Positions 17,613 through 26,871 of a stretch of DNA of 64,000 bases are shown piece after piece. The stretch is from NCBI RefSeq assembly GCF_000936425.1, contig NZ_AVFK01000008.1, positions 124,001-188,000 of the forward strand, written 5' to 3'. The position numbers were made by a program, and so were the translations under genes. The notes beneath the pieces are model-generated. The model saw only the letters and a list, made by a program, of their open reading frames with translations, ran no database searches and had not been told where the DNA came from. Numbering within the stretch: position 1 is the first letter of the stretch; the number at the start of each line of letters is the position of its first letter. The stretch comes from Skermanella aerolata KACC 11604 (GTDB lineage Bacteria; Pseudomonadota; Alphaproteobacteria; Azospirillales; Azospirillaceae).

Positions 17613-18146
17613 ATGCTTTCCAACGCTCGGCTTTCTGGGATTCGATCAGGTCTAGGGGCTGCACTGATCGCTTTCGCCGCACTGGCCGCCGGCCCGGCCG
17701 CAGCCGCCGACGAAACGAAGCGCTACGACGACTGGGAACTGCAATGCAGGGACAGAGTGCCGGAAGGCGCCCCGAAATGCATCATCACGCAGAACGTGGT
17801 CGCCGAGGAGAGCAAGCTGGGTCTGCTGAGCGCCGCGATCTACTTCCGCCCCGGCGTCAACACGCCGTCGCTGGGCTTCAACCTTGCGCCGCAGGCGGTC
17901 AAGGAGGCAGGCATGGTGCTCCAGATCGATACCAAGCCGGCGCTCGAACTGCCGATCCAGTCCTGCAATCCCAATGTCTGCCTTGTCCGGGCGACGCTTC
18001 GCGATCAGGTGCTCAACATGTTCCGCAGCGGCAACCGGGGCATCGTCGGCTTCAAGATTCCACCGGACCAACGGATAGCGGCCCAGCTTTCCCTGAAGGG
18101 ATTCGGCAATGCCTACAAGGCGTTGGAGCAGCGCAAGGGCAACTGA
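17613..18146 (+). CDS. Invasion-associated locus B (IalB) family protein
   Basis: The 177-residue secreted protein has a signal peptide ending near GPAAAA, then DETKRYDDWELQCRD, the IalB family opening. Four cysteines occur in two pairs (LQCRD/PKCII and QSCNP/NVCLV), consistent with two disulfides in the periplasm. IalB was named in Bartonella, but the family is widespread in free-living alphaproteobacteria and its molecular role is unclear. A strong AAGGAGGAG site precedes the ATG. It stands alone. Confidence 0.85.
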   Translation: MLSNARLSGIRSGLGAALIAFAALAAGPAAAADETKRYDDWELQCRDRVPEGAPKCIITQNVVAEESKLGLLSAAIYFRPGVNTPSLGFNLAPQAVKEAGMVLQIDTKPALELPIQSCNPNVCLVRATLRDQVLNMFRSGNRGIVGFKIPPDQRIAAQLSLKGFGNAYKALEQRKGN

Positions 18147-18232
18147 TCGGGGCCACTGATTGACATACCGGGCGGTGCGTCGGAAACTCCGCCCGGTCTA
18201 TAAGTTGCTCAGCAAATAATCCGGGAAACGTC

Positions 18233-19921
18233 ATGTCAGGAACATCCAAGCCCCGCTCAGGTGGGCAGATCCTTGTCGATTCGCTGCGCGTCCATGGCGC
18301 TGACTTGGCATTCTGCGTCGCGGGGGAAAGCTATCTGGATGTGCTGGACGCCTTCCATGACGCCCCGGACATCCGCTTGATCACCTGCCGGCACGAGGGC
18401 GGCGCCGCCAACATGGCGGAGGCCGCCGGCAAGCTGACCGGCCGCCCCGGCATCTGCTTCGTCACGCGCGGCCCCGGCGCCTGCAACGCATCGATCGGCG
18501 TCCATACCGCCATGCAGGACTCGACGCCGATGATCCTGTTCGTAGGGCAGGTGGCGCGCGATCAGGCGGAGCGGGAGGCTTTCCAGGAGATCGACTACCG
18601 CCGCATGTTCTCGCCCGTCGCCAAATGGGCGGCCCAGATCGACGACGCGGCGCGCATCCCGGAATTCATCAGCCGCGCCTTCCATGTGGCGACCTCGGGC
18701 CGGCCCGGTCCGGTCGTGCTCGCGCTGCCCGAAGACATGCTGCGCGACCGGGTGTCGGTTGCTCCGACCGGCCGCTACACGGAGGTCCAGGCTCATCCCG
18801 GAATGGCCGACCTCAAGCGCGTGGCCGAGCTGCTGGCCCTGGCGGACCGGCCGCTGATCCTGGCGGGCGGCAGCGGCTGGACCGATGCGGCCTGCGAGGA
18901 CCTGCGCCGCTTCGCCGAGTCCTGCAACATCCCGGTCTGCTCGTCCTTCCGCCGGCAGGACGTGGTGAACAACGACAGTCCGGCCTGGATCGGCGATCTC
19001 GGCACGGGACCCAACCCAAAGCTGCTGGCGCGGGTCAAGGAAGCGGATCTGCTGCTGGTGATCGGCGCCCGGCTGGGCGAGATGACGACCCAGGGCTACG
19101 AGCTGATCGACCTGCCGGAAACCCGCCAGACCTTGATCCACGTCCATGCCTCCGCCGAGGAACTGGGCAGGGTCTTCCGCCCCGACCTGCCGATCCAGGC
19201 GGGCTCGACCGCGTTCGCCTCGGCGCTCTCCAGCCTGCCCAAGTTCCATGACCTGCGCTCCGACCGCTGGCGCGACTGGATGGAGGCCGGGCGGCGCGAT
19301 TTCCTGGAGTGGCTGGAGCCCGCGGCCTATGACGGCGCGCTCGACCTTGGCGCCATCTCGGTCTGGCTTCGCGACCGTCTGCCCGCCGACAGCATCGTCA
19401 CGATCGATGCCGGCAACTTCAGCGGCTGGGCTCAGCGGTTCCTTAAATACGGTAGGCCTGGGCGGCAGTTGGGGCCGACCAGCGGTGCCATGGGCTATTC
19501 GGTTCCGGCGGCGGTTGCGGCCAAGATCGTCCATCCCAACCGGCTGGTGGTCAGCTTCGTCGGCGACGGCGGCTTCCAGATGACGGGGCAGGAACTGGCG
19601 ACCGCCATGCACGCCAAATCGGCCCCGATCATCCTGGTGTTCAACAACGGCATCTTCGGCACGATCCGGATGCATCAGGAGAAGCGCTATCCCGGCCGCG
19701 TCAGCGCCACGGACTTGACCAACCCCGACTTCGCGGCGCTTGCCCGCAGCTACGGCGCTTTCGGGGCGGCGGTGGAGCGCACCGCCGAGTTCGCCCCGGC
19801 GTTCGAACAGGCGGTGGAGTCGGGCTTGCCGGCGGTGATCGAGTTGCGGATGGATCCCGAGGTCATCACCACCCGCACGACGCTGTCGGCGCTACGGGCA
19901 CAGGCGCTCGGCCAGAAGTAG
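18233..19921 (+). CDS. Thiamine pyrophosphate enzyme, acetolactate synthase-like
   Basis: The 562-residue protein has the three-domain TPP fold. The N-terminal PYR domain has the catalytic glutamate in RHEGGAANMAEA and GICFVTRGPGACNA. A central FAD/ADP-type domain follows (LADRPLILAGGSGWTD). The C-terminal PP domain has the GDG...NN cofactor motif (GDGGFQMTGQELATAM...FNNGIFGTIRMHQ). It resembles IlvB-like proteins lacking a regulatory subunit; oxalyl-CoA decarboxylase-like, sulfoacetaldehyde or benzoylformate chemistry are alternatives. It is followed by an SDR gene 118 bases on; a common pathway is possible but not shown. Confidence 0.88.
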   Translation: MSGTSKPRSGGQILVDSLRVHGADLAFCVAGESYLDVLDAFHDAPDIRLITCRHEGGAANMAEAAGKLTGRPGICFVTRGPGACNASIGVHTAMQDSTPMILFVGQVARDQAEREAFQEIDYRRMFSPVAKWAAQIDDAARIPEFISRAFHVATSGRPGPVVLALPEDMLRDRVSVAPTGRYTEVQAHPGMADLKRVAELLALADRPLILAGGSGWTDAACEDLRRFAESCNIPVCSSFRRQDVVNNDSPAWIGDLGTGPNPKLLARVKEADLLLVIGARLGEMTTQGYELIDLPETRQTLIHVHASAEELGRVFRPDLPIQAGSTAFASALSSLPKFHDLRSDRWRDWMEAGRRDFLEWLEPAAYDGALDLGAISVWLRDRLPADSIVTIDAGNFSGWAQRFLKYGRPGRQLGPTSGAMGYSVPAAVAAKIVHPNRLVVSFVGDGGFQMTGQELATAMHAKSAPIILVFNNGIFGTIRMHQEKRYPGRVSATDLTNPDFAALARSYGAFGAAVERTAEFAPAFEQAVESGLPAVIELRMDPEVITTRTTLSALRAQALGQK

Positions 19922-20039
19922 GCTGGGGCCGCCGCGCATCGCAGCTTCCCGCCGGGAACCGCAACGGAAAGCGTCGTCAACCATTGTCCGGGAAAGGGCC
20001 GCCTTGATGGGCGGCTCCCACAACCCGGAGAATGCTGCC

Positions 20040-20807
20040 ATGAGCGAACGTTTCAAAGACAAGGTCGTCATCGTCACGGGCGCCGGCTCGGGCATCGGAG
20101 CCGCCACTGCCCGCCGTTTTTCCGACGAAGGAGCGTCGGTCGTGCTGTCGGGCCGTACCGAATCCAAGTTGAAGGACGTGGCGAAAGACCTGGACGTCGG
20201 GCGGACGCTGGTCCATGTCGCCGATGTGGCGGACCAGAAGTCGGTGGAAGGATTAGTTGCAGCGGCGGTCGAGAAGTTCGGCCGGCTCGACGTACTGGTC
20301 AACAACGCCGGCATTGCGCCGACCGGGCCGGTGACTGAAGTTCCGGTGGAGGACTGGCACTCCGTCATCGCGACCGATGTCAGCGGAGTCTTCTATGGCT
20401 GCCGGGCGGCGGCGCCGCATCTGCTCAAGACGGGCGGGTCTATCGTCAACGTGTCCTCCGTCTCGGGCCTTGGCGGCGACTGGAACATGAGCTTCTACAA
20501 CGCGGCGAAGGGCGCGGTGTCGAACTTCACCCGGTCGCTGGCCCTGGAACTTGGCGGCAAGGGCGTGCGAGTCAACGCCGTCAACCCCAGCTTAACCTTC
20601 ACCGACCTGACGCAGGACATGAAGGACGATCAGAAGCTGATGGACAAGTTCATGGAACGCATCCCGCTGGGCCGCGCCGCCAACCCGGAGGACATCGCTC
20701 CGGTCATCGCCTTCCTCGCCAGCGACGATGCCCGGTTCGTCAACGGGGTGAACTTGCCGGTGGACGGCGGCCTCAGCGCTTCCAACGGCCAGCCGCCGCT
20801 GGCATAA
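20040..20807 (+). CDS. Short-chain dehydrogenase/reductase (SDR) oxidoreductase
   Basis: The 255-residue classical SDR has the cofactor motif TGAGSGIG near residues 12-19, NNAG in LVNNAGIAP, the active-site serine in VNVSSVSG and the YxxxK pair in FYNAAKGA. The arginine after the first beta-alpha unit (SGRTESKL) suggests NADP(H). The C-terminal LPVDGGLSASNGQPP is typical. The ATG at 20040 follows GGAG by nine bases; an upstream in-frame ATG at 20004 lacks conserved sequence. Substrate unknown. Confidence 0.92.
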   Translation: MSERFKDKVVIVTGAGSGIGAATARRFSDEGASVVLSGRTESKLKDVAKDLDVGRTLVHVADVADQKSVEGLVAAAVEKFGRLDVLVNNAGIAPTGPVTEVPVEDWHSVIATDVSGVFYGCRAAAPHLLKTGGSIVNVSSVSGLGGDWNMSFYNAAKGAVSNFTRSLALELGGKGVRVNAVNPSLTFTDLTQDMKDDQKLMDKFMERIPLGRAANPEDIAPVIAFLASDDARFVNGVNLPVDGGLSASNGQPPLA

Positions 20808-20867
20808 GGGCGTAAAGACATTATTGTCATGTGAAATCTGCCGGCTATATCTACCCGCGACGCATTG

Positions 20868-20898
20868 CGCATGTGCAATTAATCTCATTGCACATGCG
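20868..20898. promoter_or_regulatory. 12-bp inverted repeat upstream of the sulfite reductase operon
   Basis: CGCATGTGCAAT (20868-20879) and ATTGCACATGCG (20887-20898) are perfect inverted repeats with a seven-base spacer. There is no T-run after it, so it is not a standard terminator for the SDR gene. It lies about 155 bases before the DUF2849 start and is a candidate site for a sulfur-starvation regulator. The rest of the 246-base gap shows no gene. Confidence 0.4.
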
Positions 20899-21053
20899 TG
20901 GTCGCCCACTATAAATTTTCGCCGCTTCGCTTAGCTAGTAGACGGTATGTGGAACTGTGGCGCTCCCGGATCTGGAACACGGTCTTTCGTGATCCGCATC
21001 GGCCATGAATTTCAGTCAGCCGGCTTGTACGAGAGATGTTTAAGGGGATCGCC

Positions 21054-21353
21054 ATGAGTTTCCGCGCCATCACTGGCAACCGGCTGCGCGACGGCGCCGT
21101 CGTCTTCTATAACGACGAAGCGGGCTGGGTCGAAAGGCTGACCGGCGCCAGCCTTTACGAGGACAAGGCGACCGCCGAAACCAAGCTGGCATCCGCCAAG
21201 GCCGAGGCTGAGAAAGAGCGTCTCGCCGTCGATATCTACCTGTTCGAGGTCCTTGTCGAGGACGGCAAGCGGGTCCCGGTAACGATCCGCGAACGTATCC
21301 GGTCGCTTGGTCCCACCGTTCGAACCGATCTCGGCAAGCAGGCCGCGGCCTGA
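21054..21353 (+). CDS. DUF2849 domain protein of the sulfite reduction operon
   Basis: The 99-residue cytoplasmic protein begins MSFRAITGNRLRDGAVVFYNDEAGWVERL. It has a charged middle region (EDKATAETKLASAKAEAEKER) and a C-terminal strand region DIYLFEVLVEDGKRVPVTIRERIR. It is the DUF2849 family, which in alphaproteobacteria occurs directly before cysI as here (32 bases). Function is not established; a role with sulfite reductase is inferred from this placement. The ATG at 21054 has AGGGG six bases upstream; an earlier in-frame ATG at 21036 is less well placed. Confidence 0.88.
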   Translation: MSFRAITGNRLRDGAVVFYNDEAGWVERLTGASLYEDKATAETKLASAKAEAEKERLAVDIYLFEVLVEDGKRVPVTIRERIRSLGPTVRTDLGKQAAA

Positions 21354-21385
21354 TCCTCGTCGCGCAACATTCTGGAACCTGTACA

Positions 21386-23122
21386 ATGACTGCCACCGCT
21401 TTCCGCGCCGATCCTGGCATCCCTGGTCCCGGCACCTTCGGTTCCGAGCCGGACGACCACGCCGGTATCTACCGCTACGACGACCTCGACCGCCGCTTCG
21501 TCGCCGAGCGCGTGGAGCAGTTCAGCAAACAGGTGACGCGCCGTCTGGCCGGCGAACTGACGGAAGACGAGTTCAAGCCGCTGCGCCTGATGAACGGCCT
21601 GTATCTCCAGCTTCACGCCTATATGCTGCGCATCGCCGTCCCCTACGGCGTCCTGACCACGACGCAGTTCCGCAAGCTGTCCGAGATCGGCCGCAAATAC
21701 GACAAGGGCTATGGCCACTTCACGACGCGCCAGAACCTTCAGTTCAACTGGATCAAGCTGGAAGACACGCCAGCCATCCTGGGCGAACTGGCCGAAGTGG
21801 ACATGCACGCCCTTCAGACCAGCGGCAACTGCGTCCGCAACGTGACCACCGACCAGTTCGTCGGGGCTTCCGCCGACGAGATCGTCGATGGCCGGGTCTA
21901 TGCCGAGATCCTGCGCCAGTGGACCATCGCGCACCCGGAATTCACCTATCTGCCGCGCAAGTTCAAGATCGCGATCATGGGCTCCGACAGCGACCGCGCC
22001 GCGATCCGGACCCACGACGTCGGCGTGATCGCCAAGCGGAACGAGGCCGGCGAGACCGGCTTCACCTTCTATGTCGGCGGCGGCCTCGGCCGTTCCCCCT
22101 TCGTCGGCAAGCTGGTTCGCGAATGGGTGCCGGAGCAGGACTTCGCGGCCTATCTGGAAGCGATCCTGCGCGTCTACAACCAGTACGGACGGCGCGACAA
22201 CATCTACAAGGCGCGCATCAAGATCCTGGTCCACCAGCTGGGCATCGACAAGTTCAAGGCCGAGGTCGAGGAAGAGTTCGCCCGCCTGCCGCGTCCCAAG
22301 TTCACCCTGGCGCCCGAGATCGTCGAGGGTATCCGCGCCCGCTTCGCTTCGCCCGGTCTGGAGAGGCTGCCGGCCGAATCAGCCGAGTTCGAGCGCAGCA
22401 AGGCCGAGAACGTCGAGTTCGCCCGCTGGTCAACGGTCAACCTTGCCGCGCACAAGGCGCCTGGCTATGCCATCGTTTCCGTCTCGCTGAAGCCGGCCGG
22501 CGGCATCCCCGGCGACATCACGTCGGAGCAGATGGACACGCTGGCCGATCTGGCCGACCGCTACAGCTTCGGCGAGATCCGGGTCACGCACGCCCAGAAC
22601 CTCGTCCTGGCCCATGTCCGCAAGGATGACCTGTTCGACCTGTGGCGGCAGCTCGACGCGATCGGTCTGGCGACGGCCAATATCGGCCTGATCGGCGACA
22701 TCATCGCCTGCCCCGGGCTGGACTACTGCGCGCTGGCGAATGCCCGCTCGATCCCGCTGGCGCAGGCCATTTCGGCGCGCTTCGCCGATCCGGCGCGGCA
22801 GCAGGCCATCGGCGAACTCGGCATCAAGATCAGCGGCTGCATCAATGCCTGCGGCCACCATCACGTCGGGCATATCGGCATCCTGGGCGTCGATAAGCGC
22901 GGCGAGGAACGCTACCAGATCACCATCGGCGGCGATGCGACCCTGACGACGGCCATCGGCGACATCATTGGCCCGGCGGTCACGGAAGAGGCGGCGGTGG
23001 ACGCGATCGACACCATGGTGGAGATCTATCTCGCCAACCGTACCGAGGGCGAACGCTTCCTCGACACGATCCGCCGCATCGGCCACGGCCCCTTCAAGGA
23101 GAGTATCTATGCCGCTGATTGA
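21386..23122 (+). CDS. cysI: Sulfite reductase hemoprotein (nitrite/sulfite reductase family)
   Basis: The 578-residue cytoplasmic enzyme carries siroheme coupled to a [4Fe-4S] cluster and reduces sulfite to sulfide for cysteine synthesis. The cluster ligands are C442 and C448 (CPGLDYC) and C485 and C489 (SGCINACGHHH). The two ferredoxin-like halves are visible, including RNVTTDQFVG and TRQNLQFNWIKLED. The DUF2849 and DUF934 neighbours point to assimilatory sulfite rather than nitrite reduction. The gene overlaps the DUF934 gene by 14 bases. Confidence 0.93.
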   Translation: MTATAFRADPGIPGPGTFGSEPDDHAGIYRYDDLDRRFVAERVEQFSKQVTRRLAGELTEDEFKPLRLMNGLYLQLHAYMLRIAVPYGVLTTTQFRKLSEIGRKYDKGYGHFTTRQNLQFNWIKLEDTPAILGELAEVDMHALQTSGNCVRNVTTDQFVGASADEIVDGRVYAEILRQWTIAHPEFTYLPRKFKIAIMGSDSDRAAIRTHDVGVIAKRNEAGETGFTFYVGGGLGRSPFVGKLVREWVPEQDFAAYLEAILRVYNQYGRRDNIYKARIKILVHQLGIDKFKAEVEEEFARLPRPKFTLAPEIVEGIRARFASPGLERLPAESAEFERSKAENVEFARWSTVNLAAHKAPGYAIVSVSLKPAGGIPGDITSEQMDTLADLADRYSFGEIRVTHAQNLVLAHVRKDDLFDLWRQLDAIGLATANIGLIGDIIACPGLDYCALANARSIPLAQAISARFADPARQQAIGELGIKISGCINACGHHHVGHIGILGVDKRGEERYQITIGGDATLTTAIGDIIGPAVTEEAAVDAIDTMVEIYLANRTEGERFLDTIRRIGHGPFKESIYAAD

Positions 23123-23621
23123 AGATGGCCGTCCGGCCGAAGATAGCTGGACCAGCGTGCCGGACGGCGAACCCGTCCCCGGCGACATCCCGGCCATCAT
23201 CAGCTTCGAGCGCTGGCAGGCGGAGCGCGATAGCTTCGCCGGCCGCAATACCAAGCTCGGCGTCCGCCTGAAGGGCGGCACGTTGGCCCCCGCCATTGCC
23301 GAGGACCTGGACCGCTTCGCGCTGGTCGCGGTGGAGTTCCCCAAGTTCCGCGATGGTCGGGGCTTCTCGACCGCGCGCGAGTTGCGGGAGCGCTATGGCT
23401 ACGAGGGCGAGATCAGGGCCGTCGGCCATGTCCTGCCAGACCAGTACCTGTTCCTGAAGCGCACCGGCTTCACCTCGGTCGAGGCTCCGGAAGGCACCAA
23501 CCTGGAGAGCTGGGTTAACGCGCTGAGCGAAGTCAGCGTCGTCTACCAGCCGGGCCTCGGCAAGGACGATCCGAATCCTCTCATCAACCGCTGGCTGAAG
23601 TCGGAAGCCGTTCAGGGCTGA
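23109..23621 (+). CDS. DUF934 domain protein, sulfite reduction operon
   Basis: The 170-residue cytoplasmic protein contains the DUF934 core: VAVEFPKFRDGRGFSTARELRERYGYEGEIRAVGHVLPDQ split over strands and helices, and a C-terminal FSTVYQ-like segment here read as SVVYQPG. DUF934 proteins almost always follow cysI in Proteobacteria lacking cysJ and are thought to assist sulfite reduction, though the mechanism is not established. The ATG overlaps the end of cysI, indicating translational coupling. It ends just before a strong bidirectional terminator. Confidence 0.9.
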   Translation: MPLIEDGRPAEDSWTSVPDGEPVPGDIPAIISFERWQAERDSFAGRNTKLGVRLKGGTLAPAIAEDLDRFALVAVEFPKFRDGRGFSTARELRERYGYEGEIRAVGHVLPDQYLFLKRTGFTSVEAPEGTNLESWVNALSEVSVVYQPGLGKDDPNPLINRWLKSEAVQG

Positions 23622-23641
23622 GGGGCAGGGCAGACGAAAGC

Positions 23642-23676
23642 AAAAGCGGCGGCAAGTATCACTTGCCGCCGCTTTT
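23642..23676. terminator. Bidirectional rho-independent terminator
   Basis: A perfect 16-base stem (AAAAGCGGCGGCAAGT with its complement) closes a three-base ATC loop. A-rich on the left and T-rich on the right, it can end the sulfite reductase operon on the plus strand and psuK-psuG on the minus strand. Confidence 0.9.
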
Positions 23677-23705
23677 GCTTTTCATGGAGGGTCATTTCTG
23701 CTCCC

Positions 23706-24674
23706 TCAATACCAGGGCCGCGTCCGTGTCAGGTGCGGCTTGGGCGGCAGCGCCGTTTCGGTGTTCAGTTCCGCGTAGGCATGGGCGATCGACGCCGCTA
23801 CGGCCGCGTTGCTGCGGACCAGGGCGATGTTCGCTTCCAGGCTGGCGCCGCCGGTCAGTTCTTCCATCCGTGACAGCAGGAATGGCGTCACCTCCTTGCC
23901 GGAGATGCCTTGTTCGTCGGCGTCGGTCAGGGCTTGGGCGATGGCGCCGTCGATCATGCCCTGGTCCAGCGCGGCGGACTGCGGGATCGGGTTGGCGATT
24001 ACGACGCCGCCCTTCAGCCCCAACTGCCACTTGGCGCGCAGAATTCGCGCCACCGTCAACGGGTCGTCGCAGCGTGACGCCAGCTTGATGCCGCTGCTGC
24101 GCGTGTAAAAGGCCGGCAACTCGTCGGTGCCGTAGCCCAGCACCGGAACGCCCCGCGTTTCCAGGTACTCGACCGTTTTCGGCAGGTCGAGGATGGCCTT
24201 CGCCCCAGCGCAAACCACGGCGACGTTGGTGATGGCCAGTTCGTCCAGGTCTGCCGAGATGTCCAGCGTGCTCTCGGCTCCGCGATGGACGCCGCCGATG
24301 CCGCCGGTGGCAAAGACCGGGACTTCGGCTAGTGCGGCGCAGATCATCGTCGCGGCGACCGTCGTGGCGCCGTCGGCACGGGTCGCCAGCGCTACGGGAA
24401 GGTCGCGGCGGCTGACCTTGATCACGGACTTGCTGGTGGCAAGGTGCTCCAGATCGTCGTCGGTCAGGCCGATGCGGATGCGCCCATCCAACACTGCAAT
24501 GGTCGCCGGGACGGCGCCGCCGTCGCGTAAGGTCTGTTCGACCAGGCGCGCGGTCTCGACATTGCGGGGATAGGGCATCCCATGGGAAATGATGGTCGAT
24601 TCGAGGGCAACCACGGCCTTCCTGGCCTGGAGCGCCTCGGCGACCTCGGGATGAATGGCAAGGTAATCGTGCAT
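23706..24674 (-). CDS. psuG: Pseudouridine-5'-phosphate glycosidase
   Basis: PsuG cleaves pseudouridine 5'-phosphate to uracil and ribose 5-phosphate. The 322-residue product has the family N-terminus (ARKAVVALESTIISHGMPYP), the GGIGGVHRGAE segment, and the active-site region VVCAGAKAILDLPKTVEYLETRGVPVLGYGTDELPAFYTRSSG spread over residues 155-200. Length is normal. It lies ten bases downstream of the pseudouridine kinase gene on the same strand, completing the two-step pathway. No dedicated transporter is present. Confidence 0.95.
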   Translation of the reverse strand: MHDYLAIHPEVAEALQARKAVVALESTIISHGMPYPRNVETARLVEQTLRDGGAVPATIAVLDGRIRIGLTDDDLEHLATSKSVIKVSRRDLPVALATRADGATTVAATMICAALAEVPVFATGGIGGVHRGAESTLDISADLDELAITNVAVVCAGAKAILDLPKTVEYLETRGVPVLGYGTDELPAFYTRSSGIKLASRCDDPLTVARILRAKWQLGLKGGVVIANPIPQSAALDQGMIDGAIAQALTDADEQGISGKEVTPFLLSRMEELTGGASLEANIALVRSNAAVAASIAHAYAELNTETALPPKPHLTRTRPWY

Positions 24675-24684
24675 GCGGGGGAGT

Positions 24685-25620
24685 TTAACCGGTTTTCAGC
24701 AAAAGTCCCGCGCGTTCGATCACCCTGTCGGCACTGAGCGAGGGATTGACCGTCGCCTCCGTCTCGACCGCCCAGGCGGCGCAGGCGAGACCGAGACTCA
24801 TCGCTTCAGCCATGTCATGGCCGCTGATTCGGCCGAAGATCACGCCGGCGATCAGGGCGTCTCCCGCCCCCGTCACCTCGTTGACATCGACCGGCGGCGG
24901 CATGAAGAAGTCGTAGTCGAAGGGCGATGCCACGAAGGCGCCTTCCTGGCCGCGCGTGATCACGACGCTGCCGACCCCGTTGCACATCAGGCGGTAGCCG
25001 GCTTCGCAGACGTCCAGTGGTGCCCGGATCGGAATATGAGACAGATAGCTGGCCTCGTCGGCATTGGCGAACAGTGTGTCGATGCCGCCCAGGATACCCT
25101 GGAGCCGGGCGGTCTTGGCGACCGACACGCAGTCGACGTAGATCTTGCAGTCCTTCGGCTTGCGGCGCAGCAGGAAGCGGAGAGACTCAGCGGGCAGGTT
25201 GCAGTCGATGAACCAGACCGGGATATCCTCCAATCGGGGGAGAAGCGGTTCCAGGACGTCTACGGTCAGCTCGTCGTAGATGCCCATATCGGCAAGACCG
25301 ATCGCCAAGTCGCCTGTTTTGTCCAGCAGCGCCGTGTAGGTGGCGGTCGGCGAACCGACCGAGCGGGTGACGAGATCGAAGCCGATCCCGGCTTCGCCCA
25401 GGCTGTCGAGAACCGCGTCGCCTTCCCGGTCGTGGCCGACCCGGCTCACCATGGTCACGGACAGTCCCAGACGTGCCAGATTCTCGGCTACGTTGCGCGC
25501 CACGCCGCCTGCGCCGACCCGCATGGTAACCGGGTTGGAACTGCCGGGAACGATCGGTCCGGCGGCTGTCGCCTTTCGATCGATGTGAGCGGCTCCGATG
25601 CAGGCGACCGTTCGTTCCAT
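24685..25620 (-). CDS. psuK: PfkB-family pseudouridine kinase
   Basis: The 311-residue ribokinase-fold enzyme likely phosphorylates pseudouridine at the 5' position. It has the PfkB N-terminal pattern GAHIDRKATA...GGVARNVAENLARLG and the C-terminal ATP/anion-hole signature VTGAGDALIAGV with the catalytic aspartate. The reading frame stays open far upstream, but the ATG at 25620 has AGAGG eight bases before it and gives the correct family start. The partner gene psuG follows directly, which supports pseudouridine over other sugars. Confidence 0.92.
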   Translation of the reverse strand: MERTVACIGAAHIDRKATAAGPIVPGSSNPVTMRVGAGGVARNVAENLARLGLSVTMVSRVGHDREGDAVLDSLGEAGIGFDLVTRSVGSPTATYTALLDKTGDLAIGLADMGIYDELTVDVLEPLLPRLEDIPVWFIDCNLPAESLRFLLRRKPKDCKIYVDCVSVAKTARLQGILGGIDTLFANADEASYLSHIPIRAPLDVCEAGYRLMCNGVGSVVITRGQEGAFVASPFDYDFFMPPPVDVNEVTGAGDALIAGVIFGRISGHDMAEAMSLGLACAAWAVETEATVNPSLSADRVIERAGLLLKTG

Positions 25621-25737
25621 GGGATTAGCCTCTCTCGGGCACCAGATGCTTCCTATGATCAGGATGCACTTTAAACGGGTGGCCCCGCAAGAGGCGGCAG
25701 AGTTCAAGGTTTGGCTTTTTTGGTCGACATCACCCAT

Positions 25738-26871
25738 ATGACACACATGACCAGTACGACCCCTGCCGCGCCCTCGGCCAATGTGGCATCCGCTTCCATC
25801 CCCGTCCCGGAGTCCTGGATCAAGGTGCTCCCGCAGGGACTGTACGTCGAGCCAGGAGATTTCTTCGTAGATCCGGTCCGTCCGGCGGCGCGCGCCGTCA
25901 TCACGCACGGCCATGCCGACCACGCTCGTCCCAACAACGAAAGGGTGTTGGCGACGCCGGATACGCTGGCGATCATGCGCGCCCGCTACGGCGATGCGGC
26001 GGGTGCATCGCTGCAAGCGCTGCCCTATGGCGAGCGTCTGCGGATAGGGGAAGTCAACGTCACCTTCGTACCGGCCGGCCACGTGCTCGGCAGTGCCCAG
26101 GCCGTGATGGAATACCGTGGCTGCCGCATCGTCGCTTCCGGTGACTACAAGCGGCGCGCCGACGCGACCTGCGCGCCGTTCGAGCCGGTGCCCTGCGACG
26201 TCTTCATCACCGAGGCGACTTTCGGCCTGCCGGTATTTCGCCATCCGCCTGATGAGGGCGAGATCGCCCGGCTGCTCCATTCGGTCGAACTCTTCCCGGA
26301 GCGCAGCCACGTGGTCGGGGCCTACGCGCTCGGCAAGTGCCAGCGGGTGATAGCGCTGCTGCGCAAGGCCGGTTACGACAAGCCGATCTTTCTCCACGGT
26401 GCGCTCATTCCGCTGTCCAACCTCTACCAGGAACTGGGCGTGGATTTGGGAGACCTGCGGCCCGCCACGGGGCTGAAAAAGGATGCCTTCGTCGGACAAA
26501 TCGTCATGGCGCCGCCCTCGGCGGTGGCCGACCGCTGGGCGCGCCGGCTGCCGGACCCTGTTGTCTGCATGGCCTCCGGCTGGATGACGGTGCGCCAGCG
26601 AGCCAAGCAGCGCGGCGTCGAACTGCCGCTGGTGATCTCGGACCATGCCGATTGGGACGAGCTTTGCCAGACGATCGACGATGTCGGCGCTCCGGAAATC
26701 TGGGTCACCCATGGGCGGGAAGAGGCGCTGGTCCACCACGCGACCAGCCGGGGCATCCGCGCGCGGGCACTGGCAATGGTCGGGTTCGACGAGGAAGGGC
26801 AGGGTGAGATGCCCGAACCGCCCGAAGTGCCGGTTCGGGGCGGATCGCCGACGCAAGGGGAGCTGCTGTGA
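25738..26871 (+). CDS. Ligase-associated DNA exonuclease (metallo-beta-lactamase/beta-CASP fold)
   Basis: This nuclease of about 377 residues belongs to the Artemis/SNM1-like beta-CASP group found next to ATP-dependent ligases. It has the zinc motif THGHADHARP, FVPAGHVLGSAQ, the SGDYKRRADATCAPFEP region, VVGAYALGKCQR, MASGWM and a late DHADW...TH motif. These proteins are thought to trim DNA ends for repair. The start is uncertain: ATGs at 25738 and 25747 and a TTG at 25711 are all in frame, and none has a clear ribosome site. It overlaps the ligase gene by four bases (GTGA). Confidence 0.92.
   Translation: MTHMTSTTPAAPSANVASASIPVPESWIKVLPQGLYVEPGDFFVDPVRPAARAVITHGHADHARPNNERVLATPDTLAIMRARYGDAAGASLQALPYGERLRIGEVNVTFVPAGHVLGSAQAVMEYRGCRIVASGDYKRRADATCAPFEPVPCDVFITEATFGLPVFRHPPDEGEIARLLHSVELFPERSHVVGAYALGKCQRVIALLRKAGYDKPIFLHGALIPLSNLYQELGVDLGDLRPATGLKKDAFVGQIVMAPPSAVADRWARRLPDPVVCMASGWMTVRQRAKQRGVELPLVISDHADWDELCQTIDDVGAPEIWVTHGREEALVHHATSRGIRARALAMVGFDEEGQGEMPEPPEVPVRGGSPTQGELL

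Noticed and set aside
17613-18146. IalB as evidence of a pathogen
   Set aside because: IalB-family proteins are widespread in free-living alphaproteobacteria; no other virulence gene is seen.
23642-23676. Possible CRISPR-like or mobile palindromic repeat
   Set aside because: Single copy, with A-run and T-run flanks between convergent genes; it is a bidirectional terminator.
24685-26856. 723-codon minus-strand frame extending psuK upstream
   Set aside because: Only the last 311 codons match a PfkB kinase; the upstream part is antisense to the ligase-associated nuclease gene, and a good start with ribosome site exists at 25620.
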